This document shows positions 35,777 to 47,441 of a DNA stretch of 64,000 nucleotides, piece by piece (position 1 is the stretch's first letter; each line of letters begins with the position of its first letter). The stretch comes from Morchella semilibera (Eukaryota > Ascomycota > Pezizomycetes > Pezizales > Morchellaceae). Location: the NCBI GenBank assembly GCA_009192285.1, contig CM018605.1, positions 1,264,530 to 1,328,529 on the forward strand, read 5' to 3'. The notes beneath the pieces were generated by a model. It had not been told where the DNA came from. It did not search any database and worked only from the letters and a program-made list of their open reading frames with translations. Made by a program: the position numbers and the translations under genes.

Positions 35777-36502
35777 TTTTTTAATTATTTTTTTAGCTCC
35801 GGAGCGGTCCTTGGGTGCTCTGCATGGTTCGGCGGATGTGCCAGAGACTAGGGGTTACCACCGTGACCTCTAGCTCTCTCTATGGTAAGTGCATGTGCTC
35901 TAGTTATGGGTGCCTTCGACCCCCCCAATTCCCATTCCTGCCAGTTAGACATTTCATATGGCGGCCTTCGGCCCCCCTCCCCCCCTCCCCCCCCCAATTC
36001 CCGCCAGTTTGACCTTTCATTGAGGTTTTGATGTATCGTACTTAGCCAATCCCCCGCCACTCTCAACCAATACGGTTGCGGTTTTATGCCGAGAGTCCAC
36101 ACAAATCGATGTAATCTAGTATGGCTCTGGAGGGTAGGTGTGTAAGTAAACTTCAGCGTTTGCAGAGGCAAGAGAGACTACATAACGGGCCCAGTGTAAG
36201 CCGCCAGACCTCTATAAAGGGACCCCCCTCGTCTGTGGGGTTGATGTATCCAGGGCAACTAAACACTAAACATCAATGATCGGGTAGACAACAATTCTAT
36301 GGGAGGCATTGGGCAGGCCTTGGCATAACATGTAATGGGCGGCGTGGCTGCACTGGAAATGATTTTTTTTACAACTATATCACCGCAACCTAGAATCACC
36401 AACAAATAGTGCTAGAATTCTTTTTATTTCCTCGACCCCTCTACAGTAAGCAAGCCAGAGAGAGAGAGAAAGAGAGAGAGAGGAAAGAGGAAACCACACC
36501 AC

Positions 36503-37541
36503 CTACGCCATCGTCCTCCCCACCGTCCCAATCGGCCTCTCCGCCAGCGCCATCAACCCCTCCACAATACTCCTCCTGGCAGGCTCACTCGCCACCTTCT
36601 TCCCCGCGAGGTAGCAGAGCCATAGCGCCGTCGATAGTCTCCTGTCGCCGACGCTCCCGAGGACGACGACGCGGTCCTTGTCGGCCTCGCCGCCAACGGC
36701 GCCGTCGTTCCTGCCCGTGGGGTCAAACAGGCACTGCAGCGCGCCGGCGCCGTCGCGCACAAGCAGCAGCGTCTTCTGCTTGGGGACGGCCTTCTTCTGG
36801 CCAAACGCCTGCTTGAACGCCGTGAGTGCGTGCGTGAAGGCTTCGTCGTCGTAGTAGGCGTTGTTGGAGGAGCGCGCTCGAATGCCGCGGACCCAGCCGT
36901 CGCGGAGGTGCTGGTAGTCTGGTCACATAGTGGTTAGCAAGCCACTCATATACATCCATCCATCCATCCACCCGGACTAGGGCTATATATATACCTGTAT
37001 TCCTGGTCGGCACAATCCTCAGCACGGACCGCACCCCCGAGTCGCCCAACAGCCCCTCCCAGAATTCCTCCCCCTCCACCAGCAGCTCCGCCGCCAGCGC
37101 CTCCCTCTCCGCCGCCGTCGCCGCCGTCACCCCCTCGCCCACGCGCCGCGCAAGCCCCGCCTGCACCGTCGCGAGGTCGTCGGCCGCCACATACATCCCG
37201 ACGACGTAGACCTCGATCCCCAGGAAGCTGACGGTGCGGATTCCGAGGCCCACCAGCGCATACTCGGTCCCGAGCAGGCGCAGCGTCTTTGGGAACGCGG
37301 GGACGCTGGTGGTGCCGCTGGGCACCAGCTCCACGCCCGCGGCCCTCTCGGCCGCGCTGTGCAGGACCGCGGGGGTGCCGGGGCGGATGGTGGGCGTGGG
37401 CGCCTCGGCCTTGATGTCCACGGAGGTGGCGAGGAACCACAGCGCGGCCATGGAGAGCGTTGCGCAGACGATGAGGGTGGTTTGGCGGCGCTTTTGGGCG
37501 GCGAGGGTGGCGCGGTGGGCGGAGGGGGGGATGTGGGTCAT
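36503..37541 (-). CDS. AIM18: AIM18/AIM46-like mitochondrial protein, chalcone-isomerase fold
   Basis: Mitochondrial protein of unknown reaction. The family has the chalcone-isomerase fold and yeast mutants affect mitochondrial inheritance. Two exons: 37541-36995 and 36918-36503, 320 aa, with a 76-nt intron (GTATAT...CCAG). A membrane segment is at about residues 21-42 (TTLIVCATLSMAALWFLAT). The family core is clear: GTEYALVGLGIRTVSFLGIEVYVVGMYVA, then RNT-DYQHLRDGWVRGI across the splice and FKQAFGQKK. The annotated ATG lacks a presequence. Directly upstream, in the neighbouring frame, an ATG at 37650 opens an Arg-rich, acid-free segment (MFTPRPLLRALPRTPLRSIP) that looks like a mitochondrial presequence. 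The two frames would join by a one-base change in the C6 run at 37543-37548. So the true start may be 37650. The gene is very GC-rich with long antisense open frames, which are shadows. Confidence 0.85.
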
Positions 37542-37650
37542 CGGGGGGCGGCGGTGGTGCGGGGGGCGCGGTGGTCAGTGGGCGTCGGAGGGGGATGCTG
37601 CGGAGGGGGGTGCGGGGAAGGGCGCGGAGAAGAGGACGTGGTGTGAACAT

Positions 37651-38674
37651 TTTAGGTGAGTGGGTATCGTGATGGGGGGGACAATGTTGAGGAGGAGGAG
37701 GAGGAGGAGGAGGAGGTTGAGATGAAGATCGAGGCAAGTGGTGGGTGGGGCCTTGGCACACGCATCATACGATGATGGGCTGACTGATTGCAGGTGAGTT
37801 TTATCCCTCGATATTCAGTTCTCAGAGCGACGTTCCGGGTGTTTCATTGGAACCCGTGTGCAATCATTGACACAGGAAGACGCAATATTACACCCAACTC
37901 AAAGATTCCAATCAACAGGGACAATTGGATTAATCCACCCGGGGGGGGGGGGTATAATCATGTTTTGATATCAGGGAAAGAATTGTCTGTAGTCGCGTCT
38001 GTGATAACAGAAAGTGGTGGCAGGAATCATTGACCGACGTGTAAAGGTGAGAATTCGTATTTGATGTAGCTTTAGTTTCTCCTGCCTGGTCTGCCGGCCC
38101 CTTCCATACATTCCGAGTGTATGGGATACACTCGGAAGATCTAGATAGATATGTAGATATATATATAAAAGGATGTTATAACGATATCAATAGGTACGAC
38201 CGTCATCTCAACTTCATTCTATATAGGGGGCCAATGATTAGAAACATATTATATCTGATAAGACCGCAAATACATGCCGCCACCAGATTACAACACTTTT
38301 AATTTCATTCTCATTACTTCAGATCTCGTTTGCATTCCCCTTTTTAGTTGGACATTTTCCCCGCTCCCGCAGGCCAGAAAGAATTCTATCATCCCTAATA
38401 AGTAATCCCTAGAGTGAAGATGAAGAAAAAAGCCGAAAGGAATCCCCGGAAGCCAAAAAGAAGAAAAGAAAAAAAAGAGAGAAAAGATCAATATCGAGAA
38501 AGACTGGAAAAAAAAATCCCAATTAATAGAGATACTCGACTAGATAGCTAGCATAAACAGCATTGTCCGAAAAGGAAAGGAGGAAAGAAAGGGGAGAGAA
38601 GAAAAAAAGCATATCTACTCTAGGCTCAACTCACGCCGAGGAGCCCTCACCACACCGCAGCCCAAGGATAGGCC
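37651..38674. other. Intergenic region between the BAG and AIM18-like genes
   Basis: A (GAG)n microsatellite (37688-37716) and a G run near 37940-37952. A purine-rich A/G stretch (38400-38610) lies in the 3' region of the minus-strand BAG gene. No gene is seen. Confidence 0.55.
37688..37716 (+). repeat. (GGA)n microsatellite upstream of AIM18-like gene
   Basis: Uninterrupted GGA units in the presumed 5' leader or promoter of the minus-strand AIM18-like gene. Confidence 0.9.
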
Positions 38675-39433
38675 CTAATCAAGGTCAAAATCTTTGACCC
38701 CTCCCTCTCCTCCCTGCTGGCCCTTCACTACTCTATCCAGTCCATCAAGGATCTTCTGGATATCCTTGACCACGCCCTTCCTGCGCGCCCTCACCTCGGG
38801 CTCGCTGCTCTCCACCGAGTCGAGCTTCAGCAGCTCGCCCATCATCGTCTCCGACAGCCGCCTGTGCATGTCCGCCCGCTTTGCCTCGTCCGCCGGCGGG
38901 TTGTTCGTAAACTCCTCCATGAGTGGCAGCAAGTTCGCCACGATGCCGTCCCACACCGCATCGATCTTCATCATGGGCGTCAGCACGGGCTTCTGGACCT
39001 CTGGGGTCACTGCCCCTGACCCGCGCGCCTTGGCGCCTGACTTCTTCTTCTTCTTCTTTGCCTTTTCCGCATTGCTGGCCGAGTCTGCTGGGCCGCTGGG
39101 AATGGGCGCGGAGGAGCCAATGCAGAGGATCTTTGCATTTGTGGAGATGCCAAGGGACGCGAGGGTTGCGGCGTCGTCCTTGAGGTTCTTTCCAGCGCAA
39201 ACTAGGGAGATTCTGTCTAGGGGCGCGCCAATGTGGGCGCTGCAGTCCTTGCGGAGCTGTCCAACGGTGGTGATACCACCGGTGATGGCGTCACGGTCGT
39301 AGCTGAGCGTGAACTCATCCTTGGCGTGCTTGACAGTGAGAATATCAGTGGCGCGGGACGGGTCCGGGGAGGCGTCGCCGGAGATGATGGAGGGAGTTGC
39401 GCCGGAGGTGACGCGGGAAAAGAAACGGCGCAT
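38675..39433 (-). CDS. Ubiquitin-like/BAG-domain Hsp70 co-chaperone, N-terminus incomplete
   Basis: Nucleotide-exchange type co-chaperone of Hsp70 (BAG1/Snl1 family). At least 252 aa from the first in-frame ATG. Domains: an Arg-rich start (MRRFFSR), a ubiquitin-like domain at about 32-107 (ILTVKHAKDEFTLSYD... LVCAGKNLKDDAATLASLGI), a Lys-rich linker (KKKKKKSGAK), and a BAG domain at about 150-240 (IDAVWDGIVANLLPLMEEF to VVKDIQKILDGLDRVV). The frame stays open upstream of this ATG and encodes a convincing membrane helix (HLLVGLGFTSTLLVLIM) plus about 40 more residues, but no ATG occurs there. The real start is therefore probably in an unrecognised upstream exon, perhaps spliced at TTTTCAG near 39605. 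A membrane-anchored Ubl-BAG protein of the ER or nuclear envelope is the likely product. Confidence 0.85.
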   Translation of the reverse strand: MRRFFSRVTSGATPSIISGDASPDPSRATDILTVKHAKDEFTLSYDRDAITGGITTVGQLRKDCSAHIGAPLDRISLVCAGKNLKDDAATLASLGISTNAKILCIGSSAPIPSGPADSASNAEKAKKKKKKSGAKARGSGAVTPEVQKPVLTPMMKIDAVWDGIVANLLPLMEEFTNNPPADEAKRADMHRRLSETMMGELLKLDSVESSEPEVRARRKGVVKDIQKILDGLDRVVKGQQGGEGGVKDFDLD

Positions 39434-42404
39434 GATGAGGACTAGGAGGGTTGATGTGAACCCGAGGCCAACGAGGAGATGCGGGAGGAGTTCTGTGAGG
39501 GGTTTTGGAGGACTGTTGGGCTGGAGGGTGAGCTGGAGTGAGGTGAGGAGGTTGTCGAGGGGGTCTAGATGGTCAAGGTGACCAAGGTAGGGGGAGAGGA
39601 GAGACTGAAAAGAGTTTGAGGACGCCAGCTTGGTGAGAATGATGGGAGAGGGGGGTGGGGGGGGGGGTTGAAGAGGGGTTTTTGGTGGGAGGTGTGGGTG
39701 AGTAAGTAAACGAGTCTTTTTTTGATGGTTGTATTGTAGTTGGTAGTTGTGGTTGAGGAGTTGAGAGAAAGTTTTTCTTCTGCCAGCTGTGATCGAGCAA
39801 GTACAGGAGAGGTGTTTTCTTTTCTCAGGGAGTGCGCACTAGAGGGAGGGAGGGGTTAGGGGTGTGGACATCCGTATGTAAGATCAGGTAAGTTAGCAGG
39901 TGTGAGACAAATGCATGCAGGGAGGAGAGACATGCTTTGCATAGAGAAGAGAAGAAGAAGAGTACCTGCTCTACAGTAGGTACAAGAGCGGACAGGCAAC
40001 AAGTACCATCTCATTGGTGTATATTCCCCTTCTTGACCCAATGGTAATTGCATGCGTCTTCGGGTAGAGCAGAAAGAGCAGAAAGGCACACTAACATGAA
40101 ACAGCATCGAACCCCAAACATGTAGCTGCTGCTTACATGTAGATAGATCGAACCTCAACCTTACCTTGGGTCTCCAGAGATAGAGGGACCTCTCGTACCT
40201 ACATTTATGTAAGGTAAAGTACGAAAGAAGCCAGTAGATATGGGTACCGCCTCCAGATGAAGTAAATGATTGATTGCCTGATATTGCTGGTGATATATGA
40301 TGATGATGGCCGAGAGAGATCTAGGAGTAGGTACACGTTAGCGGTCTGCCGTTTCTCACTTGGTCAAGTCCTCCTACACGGGGCCAGGAGCTATATGTCC
40401 CGAATAACCTAAGAAATTTTCACCACTCCTGAAGTTTGCTTGTCCTACCACCAGACACGGTTTTCAGTCCCTGCCTATTCTAAACGAACTCTACAACTCA
40501 CCACTGTTACCAGATAGAGAGTTATCGTATTACCAAAAGCCATGCGGCACTGCCACAAGAAGATTTATGTCCCTAAATCCTAGCTTATAAAAAGGGACAA
40601 ACACCTTCTGATCTCCAATTATTGGGCAGGTCACTAGGTACTAGTAGTACATACACATTTGGGATTGCCATGCCTCTATCTTCCTCTTTATTTTTTATTT
40701 ATCAAACATTAAAGTAAAACAGGGAAGACGTAGTCTCGTACCCATTCACTACGAGCAGCTGGAGGGCTTGATACAGCGGTACGAGCCTAGGATAAACCGA
40801 CAAACCAAGAAACTACCCGTCTCTTGCAGTACCTCCGCGGCGGGGCGGGCTGTTCCTCCACAGGGCATCCCGTCAAGAAGAAAAAAGCTGATGGTTGAGT
40901 TTTGACATAGGGAGCGGTACTTAAAATGAACCGCATTAATTAGCACCAGCGTTTTGTAACCACCTCGAACGAGGAGGGATAATAAACTCACCAGCCAATC
41001 AACACATCGAATAGTCTAGTCTAAGCCCTCACAAAACCATAGACAGTTATGATTCATACCCTAGGGGATTTCTATGAGCAAATTAATGCCAAGTTTATGC
41101 TATATGGAAGCTACTTACGCTTAACCCTTAAGTGCCTCCCTTCCAGCGAGCAGGAAGGTCAAGACAACTCATGTCTCTCTTACTAATATAATATCCTCGG
41201 GCCCAGTGTTGAGGCTCTGGAACTCGCACCCTACACAGATATTAGCAAAGTCCCTTCGGCAATGCCGAGATCAGGATTAATTACCCACCAGCAGGTCGGG
41301 TCTGCAGTCTTGTTCTATGTGTCTATTAGTAACAAGCTGTTCCCGGTTTTTACAACTTGTCGGTAGGTGGTAATAGAACCTTTAACGAAAATTGGTCAAG
41401 TTGACAACCCCTTTAGGCGGTTTTACACCACTAGTTGGCACTTTCTGTTAATCCCACAATTTTATGTGGTGAGCCACCTATAGCCACAAGTCCTGAGTGA
41501 AGTGGTGTAATATCGGCGCCCCCAAAAATTTCGGGAAGCACTCATAAGCAACGACCAAAACAACCATTAAGCATAATAGTCAACTACTAACCTTAGAGGA
41601 GAGATAAAAGCTCAACATTACTTCCGCCTATGCTTTAGTAGCAGGCAACAGGCAGCAAGTTCCATCTTTAGTGCCCAGCGGCGTGGTACCTTGCTCTATA
41701 AAAAAAGTAAGGGAGTAAAAAAGATAGGACGAAGGGAGTTTTGTCTCCCCGGTTTAGCACTTAAGGAGAGAGCCAGAGGAAGGGTAGGTGGAGTCGATGA
41801 TACAACTCCGAGATAACTGAGTGTATCCGTAGAAGTAGAAATCTTGCGATTGATAGCTTTGTTGGGTAGAACGCATTTCCAATGTCCTCAGATACGTCGT
41901 CCCCAGAGATTAAAGCATCATCCAGATTAAATATATCAAACAGAATATTAACGCTTGGGATTTCTGGTTTTTCGAGAGTACTGAAGCGTGTAAACTAACA
42001 CCATAATTTTTTAGGTAGCAAGTAGGTAGAAATGGCGATTAAGAGGGGAGAAGAAGGAGAAGAAGGGAAGGTTCACGAAATCTAATACTACTTCAGGTAT
42101 CAAGTAATCACGTGTTGTAACAGAACCCGAGTGAGACCCCATGATGTTTAAATGCTCAATTTTGTCCTAACCGGCCTGATCTACAGTTCCTGTTCTCTAG
42201 CCCATATACTTCTCTCTGCGCAAAAACAACACGCGAGTAAAACACTGGTATTTTGTCTTGAAAAAATAAGGGGAAAAACATAAAACATAGGAAAGAAAAC
42301 GCCAATTGCCGATAAACTACCTGAGAAACCCAATGCTAACCCTTGCTAACCATACGATACATTTCAAATGTCCGACCTGAACTTCCAAACACTACATCTT
42401 TAGA
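39434..42404. other. Intergenic region; BAG 5' part then about 2.5 kb without a gene
   Basis: 39434-39620 probably still belongs to the BAG gene (open frame with membrane helix). A G11 run lies at 39657-39667. A TACATGTA is at 40134-40141. The AT-rich 40600-42300 interval shows only short open frames, and 42300-42404 is the 3' region of ATG27. No other element was recognised. Confidence 0.5.
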
Positions 42405-43729
42405 CTAAGGCTCATCGCCCCAATCTTCATCCAGCTCATCGATAAGCTGGTTTTCATCTTCTAGCGAGCTCCGGCCGGCGCCAATCCGATCACCTGCGAC
42501 TGTCCGTGCGCCAAAGCCAGTGCTGCCAACGCGACCATATCCGGAGTTTGAACGAGAGCGCCGGAATGATGATGGGAGGGGGAGGCATTCGATAAATTTG
42601 GTCCAGGCTGTGTTGGTTGTGTTCTATAGAAAATAAATTAGCAAGTGTACATTGCTAGCTATCAATGTAGGAAAGTGTAGTATGCAGTTATGGAAACAGA
42701 TGCAAAAGAAGAAGAAAAAACATTGAAAGTCTATATGGAAAGTATAGATATATCTAGGTAAAAGGGAAGAGTAAAGCTGTTCCAGCAGCTCTACTTGGGA
42801 AGAGCCCCACTAAGCGGTGGCGACGCAGAAAACAAATGTAACACATTCAACGGTAGCAAGAAACGCACCCATATGAACCCGATTGCACCTGCCCACGCAT
42901 GATAATGCGGGATTTGTCTCCATCCTCGAGCATGCATCACACTTCTCTGATACATACAACCACCCGCGCAATAGACAATTGCCGCGACCAGTCCACTACC
43001 GGGATCTATTAGCTATCGAATCCCCTTTTCGGTGTGTATGCACAAACTTACATGATACCAAAGACACTAACTGGTCCCAACGCCTGGATCTTCACCGTCG
43101 GGCACGCGCTCGCCGTCCTGACCTCGAAGAAATATGCACAGTCGTTCGCTTGACCCACGAACGAGACTGCCGCCTTCTGGAACATATCCCGATCGCACAT
43201 CAAGCTCATCAGCGTGGACTTCCGTAGCTTCGGGGCGTTGGGGCAAGGCGAGCCATTGGTGTATTCAATAACTAGCTTCCTCCCTCTGAAATGAAGGTCT
43301 GTGGATACACTCCTAGTGACGTCAGCCGAGACATGCCTTCAGATAAGTGAGATCATGCAGAACGAACCCGATGGAATACATCTCCCCGTCTTTCTCGTAG
43401 AACGCACTAACGTTCTTCTTTTCATCTCCTTTGATACCTTCTACCTGCGTCACATCCGCCAGCACCGGTGCACAGATGTTGATTGTGAAATTGGCGTTAT
43501 AATCAAGACCTTTTGCCACCCAATCCACGTCCGGAGTCCTCTTTTCCGTAGAGCTCCGGATAAGTGGACGGAGGTCGAAGAAGTTCCCGGACGTGGGCGA
43601 TGTTGCGGTGCATGGGGGGTCACTGTTTCCGGGTGTCTCGGGGGCTGTTGGGGTATCTGCAGCTGTCGAAACCTGTAGGAGTGTTGAAAATAGCGCAAAC
43701 AGCGCAGAAGAGGCTGGCCAGAACCTCAT
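42405..43729 (-). CDS. ATG27: Autophagy-related protein 27
   Basis: Type I membrane protein that travels between Golgi, endosome, vacuole and the phagophore assembly site and supports Atg9 trafficking. Four exons: 43729-43368, 43312-43052, 42995-42869, 42623-42405, 322 aa. The introns are 55, 56, 126-or-more and up to 245 nt. The third (42624-42868) is the longest, and its acceptor CTATAG was chosen by phase. Signal peptide is about residues 1-23 (LFALFSTLLQVSTA). The lumenal mannose-6-phosphate-receptor-like domain shows C-containing motifs, FRGRKLVIEYTNGSPCP, KSTLMSLMCDRD and DDCAYFFEVRTA-type sequence (here NDCAYFFEVRTASACP). The membrane helix is near residues 202-224, spread over two exons (SVFGI/IGLVAAIVYCAGGC). 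Then comes MHARGWRQIPHYHAWAG and an acidic tail (LIDELDEDWGDEP). A tail YGRV fits a YxxPhi sorting signal. All parts are intact. Confidence 0.9.
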
Positions 43730-45060
43730 GATTGGTGATATGGATCTAAGAAACGAAACTGAGGTGCTTGGTGGGGGGGGGGGGGGTTGTGACGTCCGCT
43801 ACTGCGAGGTAAGCTGCGACGAGGTGGCCTTTATGTTACCCGGCTGGGTGGAGAAAGAGCTTACGCCACGGGGGGGGTTAGGGTTCATGCAGGCACAAGG
43901 CGTTGCGTGCATGAAACTGGGGGGGGGGGGGGTTGCACACGATCCCTTTGCGGGTACGTCTGCATGTCTGAGAGCAGAAGAAAATGAGTGAGACCGCCTC
44001 AAAGGGTGATCAAGGATCGGCCAAAATAGATAACGACCACTACAAGAACGCGAATTGTACTGACCACTGACTGACAGGAGGTTCTAGCTCGAGCAATCCC
44101 ATAGATGGGATGTTCTTCTTCTAAGGCGTGGCTATCTAGCATATATGAATCTATATCTTACAAGTACACGTATGAAGTATGAATTGTACCCCCGCTACCT
44201 CGACATTAGGCCACTCTATGTGAAGCTTTGTTGCAGATAAAGTGTAGAGGAGAAGGGAGAGTCTATCACCCCCGATCAACGTGTCTTGTTACTACCTCGT
44301 CACACCTTATAGTAGCATTGGTACAACTCTAATTGACGACGGATAAATTTGCAATAATTGCATCAGAATGCTTCGGAATATAAAATGGCAAGCAAGAGAA
44401 ATTGGGCTACATGTAAGTTACATAGATCAAAGAAGGCACAACATACATGTAGTTTTGTGATTCGGTATGACAGCCCCAACTCTAATTGTTTCTCTGTATA
44501 TGACCCATCTGTATTGTACAATTTCAGTTTTCTTTCACCAAGATACCCACCCCTATCACTCCTCCTGCTTTCACCGCACACAACTACTACTACACTGCCA
44601 GGTCCATTGGTTGTTACCCCCGAGTGACAAGTCGTGTTGCAGTCCAGTACTGTCTATATAACCCTAACCCGATAAGCGCCCCCACACACTAAGACCAGTT
44701 CGGGTTAGGCAATTCCCGCCTGACATCGTTCTCACATCAACAACCGCAGCAGTCATCACGTCTCTCCCGAAGGAAGGACTCGGCCCTCATCTCGAGCTTC
44801 TACCCCGCGCTGCAGGAAGAGGAAGAAGAAAAAAAAAAGAAAAGAATACAACCTCATTAACTGCCACTTGTCGCGAGGTTTATACTTATAAATCCATCTC
44901 TCTCAGCTTCAACTCCTTCTCAACACCCCCCCCCCCCCACACACACACACGCCACACAACACACACACACACACACACACACAGACAGTACACACACAAA
45001 TACTAACACCCCCCCCCCCCTCCCCCACATTCTTACTCTCTCTCTCTCTCTCATTATCAA
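43730..45060. other. Divergent promoter region between ATG27 and the ING gene
   Basis: About 1.3 kb between divergent genes. It holds G14 (43773-43786), a second G run near 43919-43932, TACATGTA at 44408 and 44444, and just before the ING start a stack of simple repeats: C runs, (CA)n at 44938-44983, C10 near 45008 and (TC)n at 45034-45053. These pyrimidine/CA tracts make up the ING 5' leader. Confidence 0.6.
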
Positions 45061-47441
45061 ATGTCAGAAGTTGGTTCTTTAGCAGCATTGCTCCCTCACG
45101 AATCAGAAGACACGGAAGAAGATCCAGAGACCCATGCAACTACCCGAGAATTTGTCGACTGTAAATCTCACGTCTCGTTAATCCACCTATTCTTTTAGAT
45201 CTTCGCTGACAGTGGATTATTATAATTAGACACAGAATATCTCCCCAGCGACCTTCGCCGTTCCCTCGAACTGATAAAGTCACTCCACGAACAATATGAC
45301 TACTACACCGCCCAAATTCTAAAATTCACAAAGGAGTTTAGGACTCTTCAAGCGGAGCTTCCTGCATCTAATGGCTTTGCTCGTACCGTAACGGACAAAG
45401 AGATGGAACTACGAATGAACATCGCCCGCGCCATGAAAGCCGCCCTCCGAGCGCGTCACGAGAGCGCAGCCGAAGCTGCAAAAATGCGTAAAAATGTCCC
45501 ATATCCCCCACTCTTATCCTGCTTGTAATAAGTACTGACGTCGTTTAGGTCGACTGTCATCACTCCCGAGCCCTTGCGATACGGTCTAAATTAGATGAGG
45601 TCACAATCCCCTCTCGCGATCCCACCCCCGTGTCTCCACGGAAGCCCCGAGTCAAGGAAAGATCCGATGATCAGCACTGTAAGATCACACTCCGCCTCAA
45701 CAACGAACGTACACCAGCTGCTCCGAGCGCCCGCGGAGTGGGGCGCCGCCGTAACTACAATCCTACCCCGCGCGCGCGACAACCCCCTCAGACCACAGCT
45801 AGTAATGAAGAGGACTGGGAGGATTGTCCAGAGCCTATTGTCAAACCAAAGAAGAAGAAGCCCCCAACCGGCGCACCCAAACGTGGTCCCAAGCCTCCTA
45901 CAGAACCACCATTTTCCGGTGGCGCACAGGCACGGAACGAAGATGGCACTGCGATCCCAGGTCATCTCCTCCCATGGAATAGACTGACCAATGAGGAATT
46001 GGCGCGCCTGCGGAAACGCATGAAGAAGAACGCCGGCTGGACTCCAAGTGTTACCATGATTATCCGCGAGCTCGAGACGCTAGGCAGAGGGCCAAAGCAC
46101 AAGGATTTGTTCACAGACCAGACGGAGGGACGCCTCGGTGAGGATTTCTTAAAAATATATGGCCCTGAAGATGGCGGGATTGGGGACCCCGAAAAGATCG
46201 CTCCAGATGACGGCGAAGGCGTCCGCGAGAATAAGGGCATGCGTCTTAACCGCGCAAAAAAGCGAAAGAGAGAAGAGGAACGAAAAGAAAAGGAGCGCGA
46301 AGAACGAGAGCGAGAGCGTCTAGTAGCCGAAGAGGCAGAAAATGCCAGAAAAGCCGAAGAGGAGCGCAAAGAGAAAGAACGCCTAGCCAAAGAAGCTCGT
46401 GAACGTGAGCGTGTCATCCGCGAAGCCGCAGAACGGGAGGCCGCCGCCGCTGCGGCTGCTGAAAAAGAGCGTCTTGCCCGTGAAGCCCGAGAAGAAAAGC
46501 TTCGCGAGGAAAAGGCCCAGGAAAAGGCCCGCGAGAAGGCAGCGGTTAAGGAAAAGGAACGTGTCGCTGCCATCATGGCGGCTAGGAGCCGCATTATGCG
46601 TAGCACATCCATCAGCACCGGGGCCACAGATTCCACGACCACCACCACTGCCTCCGTAGAGGCCTCATCCATCGAAGATGTAGACGAAGATATGCCCGAT
46701 GTCGACGCCGACGCACCCCCACCTCGGCGGCTTGGCCGTCCCCCGAAGAACACCCTCCCTACGTTCAAACCTGGCCACAAGCGTGCTGCATCGACTACTA
46801 CCCCCGCCGGGGTGGACCCTAAGCGATCAAAACGCGACCTGGCCGTGCCTGCACCAGCAGCCGCTCCCACAGCGGCGAGAAAAAGGGGCCTTGTGGGGAG
46901 GGGAACAAGGAAGAAGCCTACTACCCCTGGAGACGGGGAAGGGGCCGAGGAAGACTGGGTGGATGAGGAAGAAGAAGAAGATCTTAATAAGTATTGTCTC
47001 TGCGATGATGTTTCGAGAGGGACTATGGTCGCTTGCGAGAACTCTCAGGTTAGTTTTGTGGTGCTGATTTATCTCTTGATTTGCTATCACATTCTCGTTG
47101 CCCAACCAACTATATTACTACTGCCACTACTACTACTACTACCAAGAATACCCACCCCTCTCCCTTTAGCCCCTAGCCCAAGCATCTATCAGCCCTGAGC
47201 ATGATACCACATTGCGCCACATATTACGTGCATGCTTGCTTAACACCACAACTCACCTGAGAGCCGTCAAAAGAAGGAAACTAACAGCTGGGGCTCGCAC
47301 CCGTAGTGTTCGAAAGTCTGGTTCCATCTCGAGTGCGTCGGCCTGAAAGAGGAAGAACTGACCCCAAGATTGAAGTGGTTCTGTCCCCTCTGCCTTGAGA
47401 AGCGGGGCGCTGGGAAGAGGAGAACGGGGAAGAAGGTTTGA
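45061..47441 (+). CDS. ING-family PHD-finger chromatin protein
   Basis: Predicted 666 aa subunit of a histone acetyltransferase or deacetylase complex (ING/Yng2/Pho23 group), with the PHD finger reading H3K4 methylation. Four exons: 45061-45160, 45230-45495, 45549-47048, 47307-47441. The N-terminal ING domain starts REFVDYTEYLPSDLRRSLELIKSL. A central part has an AT-hook-like RPKKNT context (GRPPKN) and a very long Arg/Glu/Lys coiled coil (about residues 357-467). The PHD finger is C4HC3: CLC, ACENSQC, FHLEC, FCPLC, from residue 605, split by the last intron right before its fourth Cys. The second intron uses a weak GTCCCA donor, chosen because only it keeps phase. It is longer than yeast ING proteins through the coiled coil. 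I cannot decide between Yng2-like and Pho23-like. The 302-codon antisense open frame at 45962-46870 is a shadow. Confidence 0.88.

Larger units (their letters stand above)
34435..36502. other. Intergenic region with MITE and SINE copy 2
   Basis: It contains the inverted-repeat element 34831-35001, SINE copy 2 (35564-35776) and segments shared with the flanks of SINE copy 1: GGGGTTACCACC near 35850, TCCTGCCAGTTAGAC near 35936, and CAACCAATA plus GATGTAATCTAGTA near 36065-36120. A GA-rich stretch (36449-36485) lies at the 3' side of the AIM18-like gene. No gene is seen. Confidence 0.55.

Noticed and set aside
36946-37761. 271-codon Pro/His/Arg-rich frame overlapping the AIM18-like gene
   Set aside because: Only its first 35 codons look meaningful (presequence). 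The rest is a frame-shifted shadow of a GC-rich exon.
45962-46870. 302-codon open frame antisense to the ING gene
   Set aside because: It is the reverse of the Arg/Glu/Lys-rich coiled-coil exon. Its Arg/Ser-rich low-complexity translation and lack of any family motif mark it as a shadow.
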